Source of the DNA: Natrinema zhouii
GTDB taxonomy: Archaea; Halobacteriota; Halobacteria; Halobacteriales; Natrialbaceae
Reading direction: 5' to 3'
Length of the DNA stretch: 64,000 nt
NCBI RefSeq assembly: GCF_013456555.2
Contig: NZ_CP084883.1
Location: 310,001 to 374,000, forward strand
Shown: positions 1 to 8,279 of the stretch, piece after piece
How positions within the stretch are numbered: position 1 is the first letter of the stretch
Layout: each line of letters begins with the position of its first letter
Position numbers and translations under genes: made by a program
The notes under the pieces: model-generated
What the model saw: the letters and a program-made list of their open reading frames with translations, nothing else
The model's database searches: none
Told to the model about the DNA's origin: nothing

Positions 1-1788
1 GCTCGTGTCATGATCCCAGTCTACGTCTCGCTCGAGGCCGAGGTTTGCCTGGGGCTGATCAACGATGTATTTGACGTCAAGGTCGGCGCCAGGGTCGGTG
101 TGCCACTCGAAGACCAGGTCCCAGCGCTCAGCGTCGCCGTCCCATTCGAAGCGATGGTCCCAGGAACACGAGCCAGCAGGTGCCTTGACGGCTGATGCGC
201 GAAGGTCAAGCGTCGCGGAGGGATTCTCGCTCACGCCCTCGATGCGGGCAGCAGGATCGACGTCTGACTTGAGCGTGACCGTCCCCGAGTCAATACCATC
301 GCCGATGTTGTTGCGGACAACTGTATCGTCGGCCGTGATATCGAGCAGGTGTTCAGTGCCACCGTTACGGACATCGCAATTGACGACGCTGCTGTGGTCA
401 CCCGTGACACGGATTGCGACCGGTTGCTCCCGGTCGTCTTCGGGACGATCATCGTAGACACGGACGTTGCTGACTGCGAACCCTTCCGTGTCCGAACGGA
501 TACCCTCTTGGGCGCAGTTCTTGATGAGTCCGCCCTGAACAACTGCGTTCTCGACGGTGCTATCTGCGGCGATACCCAGCGTCCGTGGGTTGCTGATGTT
601 GACGGTGTTGATTGTGATGTCCCGACCATCACTAATGTGGACGCCTCGTGGGGCGTCGCGACTCACTACCTGCCCGCAGGAAACATTCTCGACCTCGTTG
701 GCTACCCGGAACGTCGCGTAGCGCGTCTCTGATTCAGGGTTGTACCCCACGACGCTATCGACGGTCGCGTTGATCGCTTTGTTCAGGAGTAGCGAGCACC
801 CCGCTATGCCGTTGCCGAGGACCCGTCCAACCTGAACGCGTTCGACATCGTAGAATTCGACGCCGTGATGGTTTGCGTTCTCGATGTACGCTGAATCGAG
901 TTGGATGTCCGTTGCGGCGTCCTCGCGCGACCGCCCGGAAATTCGGACGCCTTCGTTGATTTCGCCGACATGGACCGGATCGGCCAGCTGGTCCTCTCGT
1001 GGTCGGCCGGGTTCGTGAGACGGGGGAAAACTCTCGGGCGGATCGAAGTTCGGATGATCTTCATAGGGGTCGAGCGCATTGAGCCCGTCGAACTGGACGT
1101 CGATGTGCCCGAGCCGTACGCTATCACAGTTCTGCAGGACGATCCCGAAGCGTGGGTTCCCCGTGATGTTCAATCGCGGTATTTCGATCTCCTCCTCGTT
1201 GAGGGCGCGGAAAGGGATCACCAGTGACTGTCCCTCATCCTCGACGCGGATCGTCGCCGGCACGTCGACGACAGTGTAACTCGGCAAGACGACTTGCTTA
1301 AGCTTGTTAGTTGCCTCGACCGTCCCGTCGGCGGTCACGAGTACACGTTCCTTCGTAGTTCGCCCGTCGGTGAGGCTATCGACGGCCGCCTGAATGAGTT
1401 CGAGATAGTCATCGCTGCTCGCTACGTGGCCATCAGTCCCATCGGCCTGATAGACACCGTCCTCGTCCTCCCAGACGATCACATCCGCCTCGCGGGCCGA
1501 TGTGTAGGTATGATCGACTTCGAGGTTGTGCAAGTCATACAGGCCGTGTCCGTTCGCGTCGACGTCGGCGTCCCACTCGTACCACGGTTGGTTGCCGGTG
1601 TCAGGGCCGGCGCTCGACTCCTGACCGCTCGCACTACCCGCGAACGCTGCTCCGAGCCCTGCGGCCCCGATCACTCCGAGCGCACCCCGGCGCGGCATCG
1701 ACAATCCTCTCCTTTCGTCCGATCCCCCGGATTCATCGTCGTTCGATACGTGTCGCTCTGACGGCGTCTCTGTCGTGTCCTCTCTCAT
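1..1788 (-). CDS. Tat-exported parallel beta-helix protein A (C-terminus beyond window)
   Basis: The reading frame is open from ATG 1788 to the window edge (596 codons seen). Residues 31-55 form a twin-arginine signal (MPRRGALG then a small/hydrophobic run). After it comes NQPWYEWDAD (about residues 66-75), a motif shared with three other proteins in this window. The middle is a parallel beta-helix with repeated short strands and NNxG-like turns, as in pectin-active polysaccharide lyases and hydrolases. Near residues 570-596 there is a WDLVFEW...YIVDQ segment also found in the paralogs at 14.0-16.4 and 22.8-24.8 kb. I infer export and folding by Tat and action on a cell-wall polysaccharide, probably pectic. 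No catalytic residues can be assigned with certainty, so lyase, hydrolase or pure binding function all remain possible. Confidence 0.85.
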   Translation of the reverse strand, partial: MREDTTETPSERHVSNDDESGGSDERRGLSMPRRGALGVIGAAGLGAAFAGSASGQESSAGPDTGNQPWYEWDADVDANGHGLYDLHNLEVDHTYTSAREADVIVWEDEDGVYQADGTDGHVASSDDYLELIQAAVDSLTDGRTTKERVLVTADGTVEATNKLKQVVLPSYTVVDVPATIRVEDEGQSLVIPFRALNEEEIEIPRLNITGNPRFGIVLQNCDSVRLGHIDVQFDGLNALDPYEDHPNFDPPESFPPSHEPGRPREDQLADPVHVGEINEGVRISGRSREDAATDIQLDSAYIENANHHGVEFYDVERVQVGRVLGNGIAGCSLLLNKAINATVDSVVGYNPESETRYATFRVANEVENVSCGQVVSRDAPRGVHISDGRDITINTVNISNPRTLGIAADSTVENAVVQGGLIKNCAQEGIRSDTEGFAVSNVRVYDDRPEDDREQPVAIRVTGDHSSVVNCDVRNGGTEHLLDITADDTVVRNNIGDGIDSGTVTLKSDVDPAARIEGVSENPSATLDLRASAVKAPAGSCSWDHRFEWDGDAERWDLVFEWHTDPGADLDVKYIVDQPQANLGLERDVDWDHDTS

Positions 1789-1798
1789 TGGTTTGCTA

Positions 1799-1850
1799 TG
1801 TCACACCGCATGACACGGAAGAGTATTTATAATCACATATAATAAAAGTT
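1799..1850 (-). promoter_or_regulatory. Promoter region of beta-helix gene A with palindrome
   Basis: On the minus strand, AT-rich TATA-like sequence (about 1823-1850) is followed by TGTCA-N7-TGACA (1799-1815), a perfect 5-bp inverted repeat ending 11 nt before the start codon. Its position between TATA and ATG suits a repressor operator. The other three beta-helix genes have a palindrome in the same place, though with different sequences. Confidence 0.45.
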
Positions 1851-1868
1851 TCCCAGATCGAAAACAGT

Positions 1869-2559
1869 CGTGTTTAGTTTGTAGCATTCTGCCAGACGGC
1901 GAAAGCTTGGAGCCACGATTCTGCGGTTGATGGTCTGACGTGATTAAAACAGTTTGAAAACGAGGAGGTACGTCGTTTTATCTCTCAAAATATACGTTCA
2001 ACAGCGTTCCGATTTCCATGTTTTTCGTATCGAAATCGGAGCCCATATCGGCGGAGCGCTGTCTGGAGATGCTGTGCTCCGTCGACGAGAAACACAGCGT
2101 CTTCGACATCATGTTTCTCGGTTAATTCTCGCAGAAAGCGTTCAGTCAATGCGGTTGTAGTCGTTGAAAACAGCCGTATATGGAGAATCTTGTTCGTTTC
2201 AGGATCGACTGCAGCGTACAGCCAATACTGGTGATCATCGATCCGAATCACGGTTTCGTCGAGCGCAATGTGATTCGGAGTCGTGTCAGTTGCTGGCTGT
2301 AGATCGGCTTTCTGTACCCAATCGTGAACAGCCTTCCGCGATCGCTCGACACCGAACCTCTCGAGTTCTCGAACGGTATTCGAAAGCGATAATCCAGCAA
2401 GGTGGAGTCGAATACCGAGCCCCATCAGCCGACACGGTGTCCGTTCTCGCTCCACAAAACTCAAATCGATCCAGTCGCTACAACCGTTGAGGCGGTCGAT
2501 TTTTGCCATAGACCAGCATAAAATCGTACCGCCTCACTTTTCACGCTTAACTAAACACG
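1869..2559 (-). mobile_element. IS6-like insertion sequence
   Basis: An element of about 690 bp bounded by an 11-bp perfect terminal inverted repeat, CGTGTTTAGTT at 1869-1879 and AACTAAACACG at 2549-2559. It contains one transposase frame on the minus strand. It sits between beta-helix gene A and uxuA, so it may have separated genes once adjacent. I could not identify a convincing target-site duplication. A MITE-like derivative with matching ends is at 31323-31430. Confidence 0.75.
1874..2509 (-). pseudogene. IS6-like transposase interrupted by an in-frame TGA
   Basis: DDE transposase of the haloarchaeal IS6 type. Residues 1-174 include the HTH-like segment (LHLAGLSLSNTVRELERFG) and the catalytic region (ALDETVIRIDD, VFLVDGAQH). 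Translation stops at TGA 1987-1985 directly after RNAVERIF. In the same frame the family sequence continues (EIKRRTSSFSN to LQAFAVWQNATN) to a natural stop at 1874. A single CGA to TGA change would explain this, so the copy is probably inactive but recently damaged. Readthrough cannot be excluded from sequence alone. Confidence 0.8.
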
Positions 2560-2677
2560 GCCGGAAATTTTCATGTTACTGCACTAGACGTCGATCTCGA
2601 GCAACCGAAGACACGGAATCCCCGATCACTCATTGAATACCCCACACTAATATAGCCGTGTCGAGAGAAAACGGCGT

Positions 2678-3751
2678 ATGAGGCGAACTACTAGCGCAAC
2701 CGTTCGTGTCGGCGTTCGAACTCGCTCACTCTCAAAACGCAGATTGCGATACGTACGACAGCTCGGTGCGACGGATATCTTCGTCGATCACGCAGATACT
2801 GAGGAGGAACCCGACGAATTCAACGATCGGGATGGGAGCGAGACGATCGCAGTCGGTCCGGACCAGATTCCATCCGTCTCGGAACTCACCGCCGCTCGAG
2901 ACCGTATCGAAGATGCGGACCTCTCCTTTACGGGCATCCAGTCGCTGCCGTATTCGATGTACGGTGATATCATGTTCGGTCGAGACGGCGCGGACGAAGC
3001 GCTCGACCAAATTACGACCCTGATTCGAAATCTGGGCCGGGCTGGCGTTCCAGTGCTGGGCTACCAGTGGAACCCTCGCAGCGTCGTCCCGATGCGAACT
3101 TCACCCGTCGAGACGCGAGGCGGTGCCGAGGCAACCGCCTTCGATTACGACGAACTCGACGATCCGGACGAACTCGCACCCGGTCTCGACCGAGCGTACA
3201 CTGAGGAGGAATTCTGGGAGAATTATCAGCACTTCCTCGAGACCGTGCTTCCAGTTGCGGAGGAGGCTAGCGTCGACCTCGCACTACATCCGGTTGACCC
3301 ACCGGTTCTCGAGTCACTCGGTGGAATCCCTCGTCTGTTCCGGAACGTCGAGAATTTCGAGAAAGGGATGGATCTTGTCCCGAGCGACAATCACGGATTG
3401 AAGCTTTGTCTCGGCTGTTTCTCACAGATGGGCGAAGACGTCACCGAGGTCATTCGTCGCTTTGGCGAACGTGACGAGATCGTCTTCATTCACTTCCGCG
3501 ATGTCGTCGGAACGGTCCCGAAATTCCACGAGGCGTTCGTCGATACGGGTAACTTCGATACCGCTGAGGCGGTACGAGCGCTCGATGATATCGGTTTCGA
3601 CGGTCCGGTTATTCCAGACCACGTGCCGAAGATGGAGGGCGACGACGATTGGAGACATCGGGCCCGCGGGTTTACGGTCGGCTATCTTCGCGGGGTTATC
3701 GAGACGGTTCGATCGGAACCGGTACGAACGCACGTATCGGAAACCGAGTAG
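2678..3751 (+). CDS. uxuA: Mannonate dehydratase (UxuA family), copy 1
   Basis: UxuA converts D-mannonate to 2-keto-3-deoxy-D-gluconate in hexuronate breakdown; it is a metal-dependent TIM-barrel enzyme of the cytoplasm. The 357-residue protein has the family block SDNHGLKLCLGCFSQMGED (about 237-255), then IHFRDVVGT, a DTGNFD segment and PDHVP, which carry the metal-binding and catalytic residues. A TATA-like element (ACTAATATAG, 2646-2655) lies about 25 nt upstream of the start. It faces the GH105 gene convergently. A second copy is at 42434-43462; the two differ enough to suggest different sugar-acid substrates or regulation. A related sugar-acid dehydratase activity is the alternative. Confidence 0.85.
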   Translation: MRRTTSATVRVGVRTRSLSKRRLRYVRQLGATDIFVDHADTEEEPDEFNDRDGSETIAVGPDQIPSVSELTAARDRIEDADLSFTGIQSLPYSMYGDIMFGRDGADEALDQITTLIRNLGRAGVPVLGYQWNPRSVVPMRTSPVETRGGAEATAFDYDELDDPDELAPGLDRAYTEEEFWENYQHFLETVLPVAEEASVDLALHPVDPPVLESLGGIPRLFRNVENFEKGMDLVPSDNHGLKLCLGCFSQMGEDVTEVIRRFGERDEIVFIHFRDVVGTVPKFHEAFVDTGNFDTAEAVRALDDIGFDGPVIPDHVPKMEGDDDWRHRARGFTVGYLRGVIETVRSEPVRTHVSETE

Positions 3752-4075
3752 GCCGGTTCTCTAACGACTCCGTTTCGAAGCGGCCGTCGCTTTTCCCGAA
3801 GTGCTCAGCAGTCGGTGGACTCATTAAATAGCTTTCGTGGGTACACCGAAACGTGGGATCGGAGATGGGAATCGCTTCGTATTCGAGGAACCAACTCACT
3901 GAGACAGTGATCGCAATAGAGACGCAAAGCACGATTCCGAATGAAAGAGGTCGGCGGTCCCGTCCTCGTCACCGCCTGACGCTCGCAGGTGGCGGTCAAC
4001 GACCACCTCTCGGGTAGCACCTCGATCTTTCTGAACCGGGACGCTACGATCACGAGACCGAATCGTGTGAGCGGA
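3752..4075. other. Intergenic stretch, no gene recognised
   Basis: About 320 bp between the convergent uxuA and GH105 genes. Short frames occur on both strands, but none resembles a known family or shows the third-position GC bias of neighbouring genes. No clear terminator hairpin stands out. Confidence 0.5.
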
Positions 4076-5152
4076 TTACTGCGTATCGATGAACTGCGTC
4101 GCGGCGAGCAAGTAGAAGCCCTGTCCGTACGACGTCGACGTCAGCGGCGCGCCCGGTCCACCGGGTGGCCCGGCGACCCGGCGGACGGCACCCTCGTTGT
4201 CGACGAGGCCCTGTGCGATGTCCATCGCATCCTCTGCGGCCTGTTCGTATTTCGCGTCTTCGACGATACCCAGGTCGAGGGCGCGTTTGAACGCGTAGGT
4301 GTACATGAGCGTGCCCGAACTCTCGAGGGGCGTGTGTGGGTCGTCGACGATGTTGTACCACATCCCGCTGTCGTCCTGGCGTTCGACGATCGCTGAGGCG
4401 ACGTCGCGGAAGATCTCGATCAGTTCGTCGCGGTCGGGATGGTCTTCGGGAAGGAACTCCAAGACGTCGACGATCGCCGCCTGGATCCAGCCGTTTCCGC
4501 GCGCCCAGAAGGTGCTCTGGGGGTAGCTGTTGGGCTGTTCGTGCCAGATGTGCCGGAACAGTCCCGTATGTGGGTCCTGCAAGTGTTTGGCGTGGACGAT
4601 GAGCTGTTTGGCGGCTTCGTCGAACGCGTCGGGTTCGTCGGCGGCAGCGCCATAGCGCGCGAAAAACGGACACATCATGTAGACCGAGTCGATCCACAGC
4701 CCCTTCACGCCCGACAGCTCCGGGATGTGGTGGGGAATGCCACCGTCCTCGGTGCGTTCGACCGACTGGAGGTTCTCGTACTCCCCGCGTGCGGCCTCGA
4801 GGTACTCGTCGTTGCCGGTTCGACGATAAAAGTCGAGAACACCGTGACCGATGGAGGTAGTGTTGTTCGTGTTCATCGCCTTTCGTTCGTCGATTTGCCA
4901 GTGAGCATCGTACTCTTTGCCGTGCTGGAAGACCTCGATCGGGTAGCTCGGGCCGTAGGACAGCTGGCCGTTGCTGTCCTGGGTCTCGACGGACCGATCG
5001 ACGAGGGCTCTGGCGGCCTCGACGCACTCCTCACGGTCGGTCGCGAGCAGGCCGTTGATGGCGACGCCTTTCTGCCAAACCTCGTTCTCCATATCCTGTG
5101 CAACGGTGTACGCTGCGACGTCCGAAATTGTCTCTTCGAGGGACTGAGTCAT
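4076..5152 (-). CDS. Unsaturated rhamnogalacturonyl hydrolase-like protein (GH105/GH88 family)
   Basis: Enzymes of this type hydrate and cleave the delta-4,5-unsaturated uronic acid left by polysaccharide lyases at the non-reducing end of pectic oligosaccharides. The 358-residue (alpha/alpha)6-barrel shows the family motifs GLWIDSVYMMCPFFARYG (middle), HIWHEQPNS and FWARGNGWIQAA, and a C-terminal SYGQGFYLLAA. There is no signal peptide, so it acts on imported oligosaccharides. I chose ATG 5152; an in-frame TTG at 5209 would add 19 residues, but a TATA-like TTTATC lies about 35-40 nt upstream of 5152. Together with the exported beta-helix proteins and the ABC importer it implies lyase-generated products. 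GH105 is preferred over GH88 because of the rhamnose genes nearby. Confidence 0.85.
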   Translation of the reverse strand: MTQSLEETISDVAAYTVAQDMENEVWQKGVAINGLLATDREECVEAARALVDRSVETQDSNGQLSYGPSYPIEVFQHGKEYDAHWQIDERKAMNTNNTTSIGHGVLDFYRRTGNDEYLEAARGEYENLQSVERTEDGGIPHHIPELSGVKGLWIDSVYMMCPFFARYGAAADEPDAFDEAAKQLIVHAKHLQDPHTGLFRHIWHEQPNSYPQSTFWARGNGWIQAAIVDVLEFLPEDHPDRDELIEIFRDVASAIVERQDDSGMWYNIVDDPHTPLESSGTLMYTYAFKRALDLGIVEDAKYEQAAEDAMDIAQGLVDNEGAVRRVAGPPGGPGAPLTSTSYGQGFYLLAATQFIDTQ

Positions 5153-5323
5153 GTTGACGATAGCTACTACTCCCGCGGACTCATGATAAACCTTACTGGA
5201 CGTCGACAACCGACGATTCTGCCCGTCGATTCGCTCCGTCGCTCATGGATATTCTTTGTTTCGCCAAGTTTGTCCGGTACCACCGGAAAGATGTCGGGTA
5301 CTGTCTCTGACGCAGCGGATATA

Positions 5324-5345
5324 TTTACAGATGTATGGATGTAAA
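5324..5345. promoter_or_regulatory. Palindrome TTTACA-N10-TGTAAA
   Basis: Perfect 6-bp inverted repeat with a 10-bp centre. Read on the minus strand it shares the run TTTACATCCATA with a palindrome at 45907-45926 in the second sugar-acid locus. It lies about 170 bp upstream of the GH105 gene. A shared regulator site is possible but unproven. Confidence 0.35.
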
Positions 5346-5371
5346 TAGTGTATCTGTCAGTCGGTAGTACG

Positions 5372-5392
5372 AGGATATACTATCTATATCCT
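5372..5392. repeat. 8-bp inverted repeat (AGGATATA-N5-TATATCCT)
   Basis: A perfect inverted repeat with a 5-nt loop in the AT-rich intergenic patch, 26 bp from another palindrome. It could be an operator or a weak hairpin; no nearby gene decides which. Confidence 0.35.
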
Positions 5393-5782
5393 AGGCTCTC
5401 ACGTCCGAACATCCGTGTTAAGGACTGGCGTCCGCTGTCACCGGATGAGTTGTGTTAGTGGGTAACGCAGACTCTCGATCCCGACGGGTACGGTCTATTT
5501 GTGGGAAGAATTGAGCGATCCCGCCGAATCGGTGTCCGGCACTATCGAATATCCGATCGCAATTGCTCGGACGTGGGAACCGGCTGTGTTTGGAACAACA
5601 CAGAGAACGAGTCCCGATTCCGTCGATTCACCGTCAGTTTCAAACGGACCCCGACGATTCCAATGCGATCGAACCGGTTCGTGGTCTCGGGTTTCGTCAC
5701 CCGAAGCTATCCGATTATCGACCAGACGATCAGTGTGCGTTCGAGTGGCAAAATCGAAAACGCGGCGAAAACGAGCGGCTGA

Positions 5783-6814
5783 CTACTGGAACTGCGGCAT
5801 CACTTCGTCGGCGAATAACTCCATCCCGTCCGTATCGGGGAAGTCAACGAACCAGCCTTGGAACTTCGTCACGCCGGCGTCGATCCGTTTCTCGATCGCC
5901 TCGGCACACTCCTCGGGCGTACCCATGATGAAGTATTCGCTGGCGATCTCTTCGGTCGTGATGTCGGCCTGATCGACGTACTCCTCCTCGAACTGGATCG
6001 GGATCATCAGATCGAGCAAGCGCTCGTACTTCTCGGGATCGCGCGTACAGATGATGTGGCCGTCCCAGGAGTACTCGATCTCGTCGGGATCGCGGTCAAC
6101 CGTCTCGCAGTGGTCCTCGATGACACCGATCTTGTGCTCGAGCGTCTCCGGCGTCCCGTTGAACACGTCCGTATTCCAGACGTCGGCGTGTTTCGCGACG
6201 AGTTTCAGCGTCACCTCCTCGCCCTGCCCACCGACGAGGATCGGTGGGTGGGGATCCTGGACCGGGCCGGGTTCGCAGTAGGCGTCGTCGATCCGGTAGC
6301 GGTCGCCCGCGAAGGAAGCGGGTTCGCCGGTGTCGGCGTTCCAGAGCTCCTTCATCAGGCGGATGCTCTCGTCGAGGCGCATCAGCCGCTCGAAGCCATC
6401 GCGGTACTCCCAGCCGTAGGCTTCGTACTCGGGTTCGTGCCAGCCAGCACCGAGTCCGAGTTCGAGTCGCCCGTCGGAAATGACGTCGAGCGTCGCGGCC
6501 ATCTTCGCGACCAGCGCTGGGTTTCGGTAGTCGTTACAGAGGACCAACGAGCCCAAGTTGATATCCTCGGTAAGCCCCGCTAGTGCCGACAGCAGTGTCC
6601 AGCACTCGAATTCGGCGTGGTCGCGGCCAAGCATGAGGTGGTCCGGTGCCCACGCGGCGTCGAAGCCGAGTTCATCGGCTTTTAGGACGCCGTCCTTCGT
6701 CGTTTCCCAGTCGAGTTGCTCGTAGCACGGGGTATCGCGGTGGACGGGGTTGGTTCCCGACTCCGGCGCGCCCGCAAACACCGGCACGTTGTATTCGAAG
6801 GTGACGTCGGTCAT
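5783..6814 (-). CDS. LLM-class (luciferase-like, probably F420-dependent) oxidoreductase
   Basis: This 343-residue protein is a luciferase-like monooxygenase-fold TIM barrel. Recognisable blocks are LGFDAAWAPDHL (about 50-60), the substrate/cofactor loop LGLGAGWHEPEYEAYGW, the strand PPILVGGQGE and the C-terminal FIMGTPEECAEAI. Archaeal members usually bind coenzyme F420; F420-dependent glucose-6-phosphate dehydrogenase, which oxidises a sugar at C1, belongs to this fold. The gene starts 3 nt after the rhamnonate dehydratase-like gene ends and is surely cotranscribed with it. That context suggests a sugar or sugar-acid oxidation step, but the substrate cannot be read from sequence. Confidence 0.8.
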   Translation of the reverse strand: MTDVTFEYNVPVFAGAPESGTNPVHRDTPCYEQLDWETTKDGVLKADELGFDAAWAPDHLMLGRDHAEFECWTLLSALAGLTEDINLGSLVLCNDYRNPALVAKMAATLDVISDGRLELGLGAGWHEPEYEAYGWEYRDGFERLMRLDESIRLMKELWNADTGEPASFAGDRYRIDDAYCEPGPVQDPHPPILVGGQGEEVTLKLVAKHADVWNTDVFNGTPETLEHKIGVIEDHCETVDRDPDEIEYSWDGHIICTRDPEKYERLLDLMIPIQFEEEYVDQADITTEEIASEYFIMGTPEECAEAIEKRIDAGVTKFQGWFVDFPDTDGMELFADEVMPQFQ

Positions 6815-6817
6815 GGA

Positions 6818-8023
6818 TTACTCCACGTTGTAGTGCTCGAGCGCTTCGGGGTTGGTCTCGGAGCTCAGACCGATGCTGTCCGGCAGTTCGATAGCGCCGT
6901 TCTCGGCGTTCGGCGGATTGGCGTAAATCGCGTCGGCGTAGGTCGATTCCTGCTCGCCCTGGCGCTGCTTGTACCACTCGGGAATCGGGAAATACTCCGC
7001 CATCGGCGCGTTGGTCGATGCGGCGATGAAGTGTAGCGTCGGGTTCGTCCCGGAGTGGGGGATAACCGGGACGTCTCGGGCACTCGCCATCGCGTCGATC
7101 TTCAACAGTTCGGTCAGGCCACCACAGCGGTGGACGTCGGGCTGGAGGATGTCCACGGCCTCGCGCTCGAGGAGTTCCTTGTGGCCCCAGCGGGTGAACT
7201 CGTGTTCGCCGCCGGAGATGGGAACGTTCGACGCCTCACGGACCTCGGCGTAGCCGTCGATATCGTCGGGGATAACGGGTTCCTCGACCCACTCCATATC
7301 GTAGCGCTCGAGACGCTTGAGCATCTTCTTGGCGTAGCGGACGTCCCAGCCCATGTAGGCGTCGCCGGCAATCGCGATCTCGTCGCCGACGGCATCCCGA
7401 ACCGTCTTGACGATCTTTTCGTTCTCTTTCATTCCTTTGCGGCCCGCTTCAGGCCCGTATCGGAACCGCAGCTTCATCGCGTCGAAGCCCTGCTCGGCGT
7501 AGTTCTGGGCCTCCTGCTCGAGTTTCTCGTGATCGACCGGGTGGAGGTTACTCGCATAGCAGGGAATATCATCCGTAACTGGGCCGCCGAGCAGTTCGTA
7601 GACTGGCTTCTCGGCTTCCTTCCCAGCGATGTCCCAGAGAGCGAGGTCGATGGCGCTGATGGCCTCGATCGCGGCGCCCTTTCGGCCGAACGGAATCGTC
7701 GCGCGGTACATCATGTCCCAGAGTCGCTCGCGCTCGTGTGGGTCCTCGCCGATAACGAGCTTCGAGAGCGTTTCGTTGACGATGGTCTTGATTGACCCCG
7801 TCGCCCAGTTACCGACACCGACGCCGGTGATGCCTGCATCGGTTTCGACTTCGACGACGACGTCGCCGACCGGCCCCATCCACTTGCGGCGGGCTTGCGG
7901 ATTGTCGCCGTCGGCGTTGTTGTACTCGTCGAACTTGCTCATGACAGTGACGAGCGGGAACTCGACGAACTCACCCCAAGAATCGGTACTGACCTTCGTG
8001 ACGTTGATGTTCGTTATCTCCAT
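6818..8023 (-). CDS. L-rhamnonate dehydratase-like enolase-superfamily enzyme
   Basis: Dehydrates an aldonic acid to its 2-keto-3-deoxy acid; in the rhamnose route L-rhamnonate becomes 2-keto-3-deoxy-L-rhamnonate. The 401-residue protein has the N-terminal capping segment (GPVGDVVVEVETDAGITG), MYRATIPFGRKG, AIDLALWDIAGK, then barrel motifs KLRFRYG, GDAYMGWDVRYAKKM, WVEEPVIPDDIDGYAEV, SGGEHEFTRWG, DVHRCGGLTELLKI and a catalytic-type IPHSG. The GEHE-TRWG and DVxxCGGITELLKI blocks are close to bacterial RhmD. It is the first gene of a two-gene operon with the LLM oxidoreductase and is divergent from the zinc dehydrogenase. A related acid-sugar dehydratase is the main alternative. Confidence 0.8.
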   Translation of the reverse strand: MEITNINVTKVSTDSWGEFVEFPLVTVMSKFDEYNNADGDNPQARRKWMGPVGDVVVEVETDAGITGVGVGNWATGSIKTIVNETLSKLVIGEDPHERERLWDMMYRATIPFGRKGAAIEAISAIDLALWDIAGKEAEKPVYELLGGPVTDDIPCYASNLHPVDHEKLEQEAQNYAEQGFDAMKLRFRYGPEAGRKGMKENEKIVKTVRDAVGDEIAIAGDAYMGWDVRYAKKMLKRLERYDMEWVEEPVIPDDIDGYAEVREASNVPISGGEHEFTRWGHKELLEREAVDILQPDVHRCGGLTELLKIDAMASARDVPVIPHSGTNPTLHFIAASTNAPMAEYFPIPEWYKQRQGEQESTYADAIYANPPNAENGAIELPDSIGLSSETNPEALEHYNVE

Positions 8024-8070
8024 AAGTGCTGATTCACTTCCAACAGACTCAGTCCGACATGTGTCTAACA

Positions 8071-8090
8071 GGCATATAAGTGTTTATAGT
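8071..8090 (-). promoter_or_regulatory. TATA elements of the rhamnonate dehydratase operon
   Basis: On the minus strand the stretch contains TATAAA and CTTATATG, about 50 nt upstream of the start at 8023, in the 256-bp divergent region. Confidence 0.45.
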
Positions 8091-8217
8091 AGGTAGACTC
8101 CCCGAGTATGTCATCACTGCTGCACCTGTGACAGTGTGATCAATATACCCATTGACCAGTATGACTCTGAATGGTTTGAAAGTTAATAGAATATGTCCGG
8201 GAGACCATATCACACCT

Positions 8218-8228
8218 AAAGTTATATG
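8218..8228 (+). promoter_or_regulatory. TATA element of the zinc dehydrogenase gene
   Basis: AAAGTTATATG lies 52 nt upstream of the ATG at 8280. The intervening sequence would be a short leader. The divergent region also contains a CTGTGACAGTGTGA segment like one upstream of beta-helix gene B. Confidence 0.4.
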
Positions 8229-8279
8229 TAGCTGAGTCACCGACGTATTGATAGCTCGACCAGAGCGAGGTAACCCTAC

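Larger units (their letters stand above)
5153..5782. other. Long intergenic region with two palindromes
   Basis: About 630 bp with no convincing gene. It holds two inverted repeats (5324-5345 and 5372-5392) in an AT-rich patch. The frames crossing 5500-5780 look like non-coding or decayed sequence and match no family I recognise. Confidence 0.5.

Noticed and set aside
5499..5972. Plus-strand frame between GH105 and LLM genes
   Set aside because: Overlaps the end of the LLM gene in antisense, has no motif and poor codon bias.
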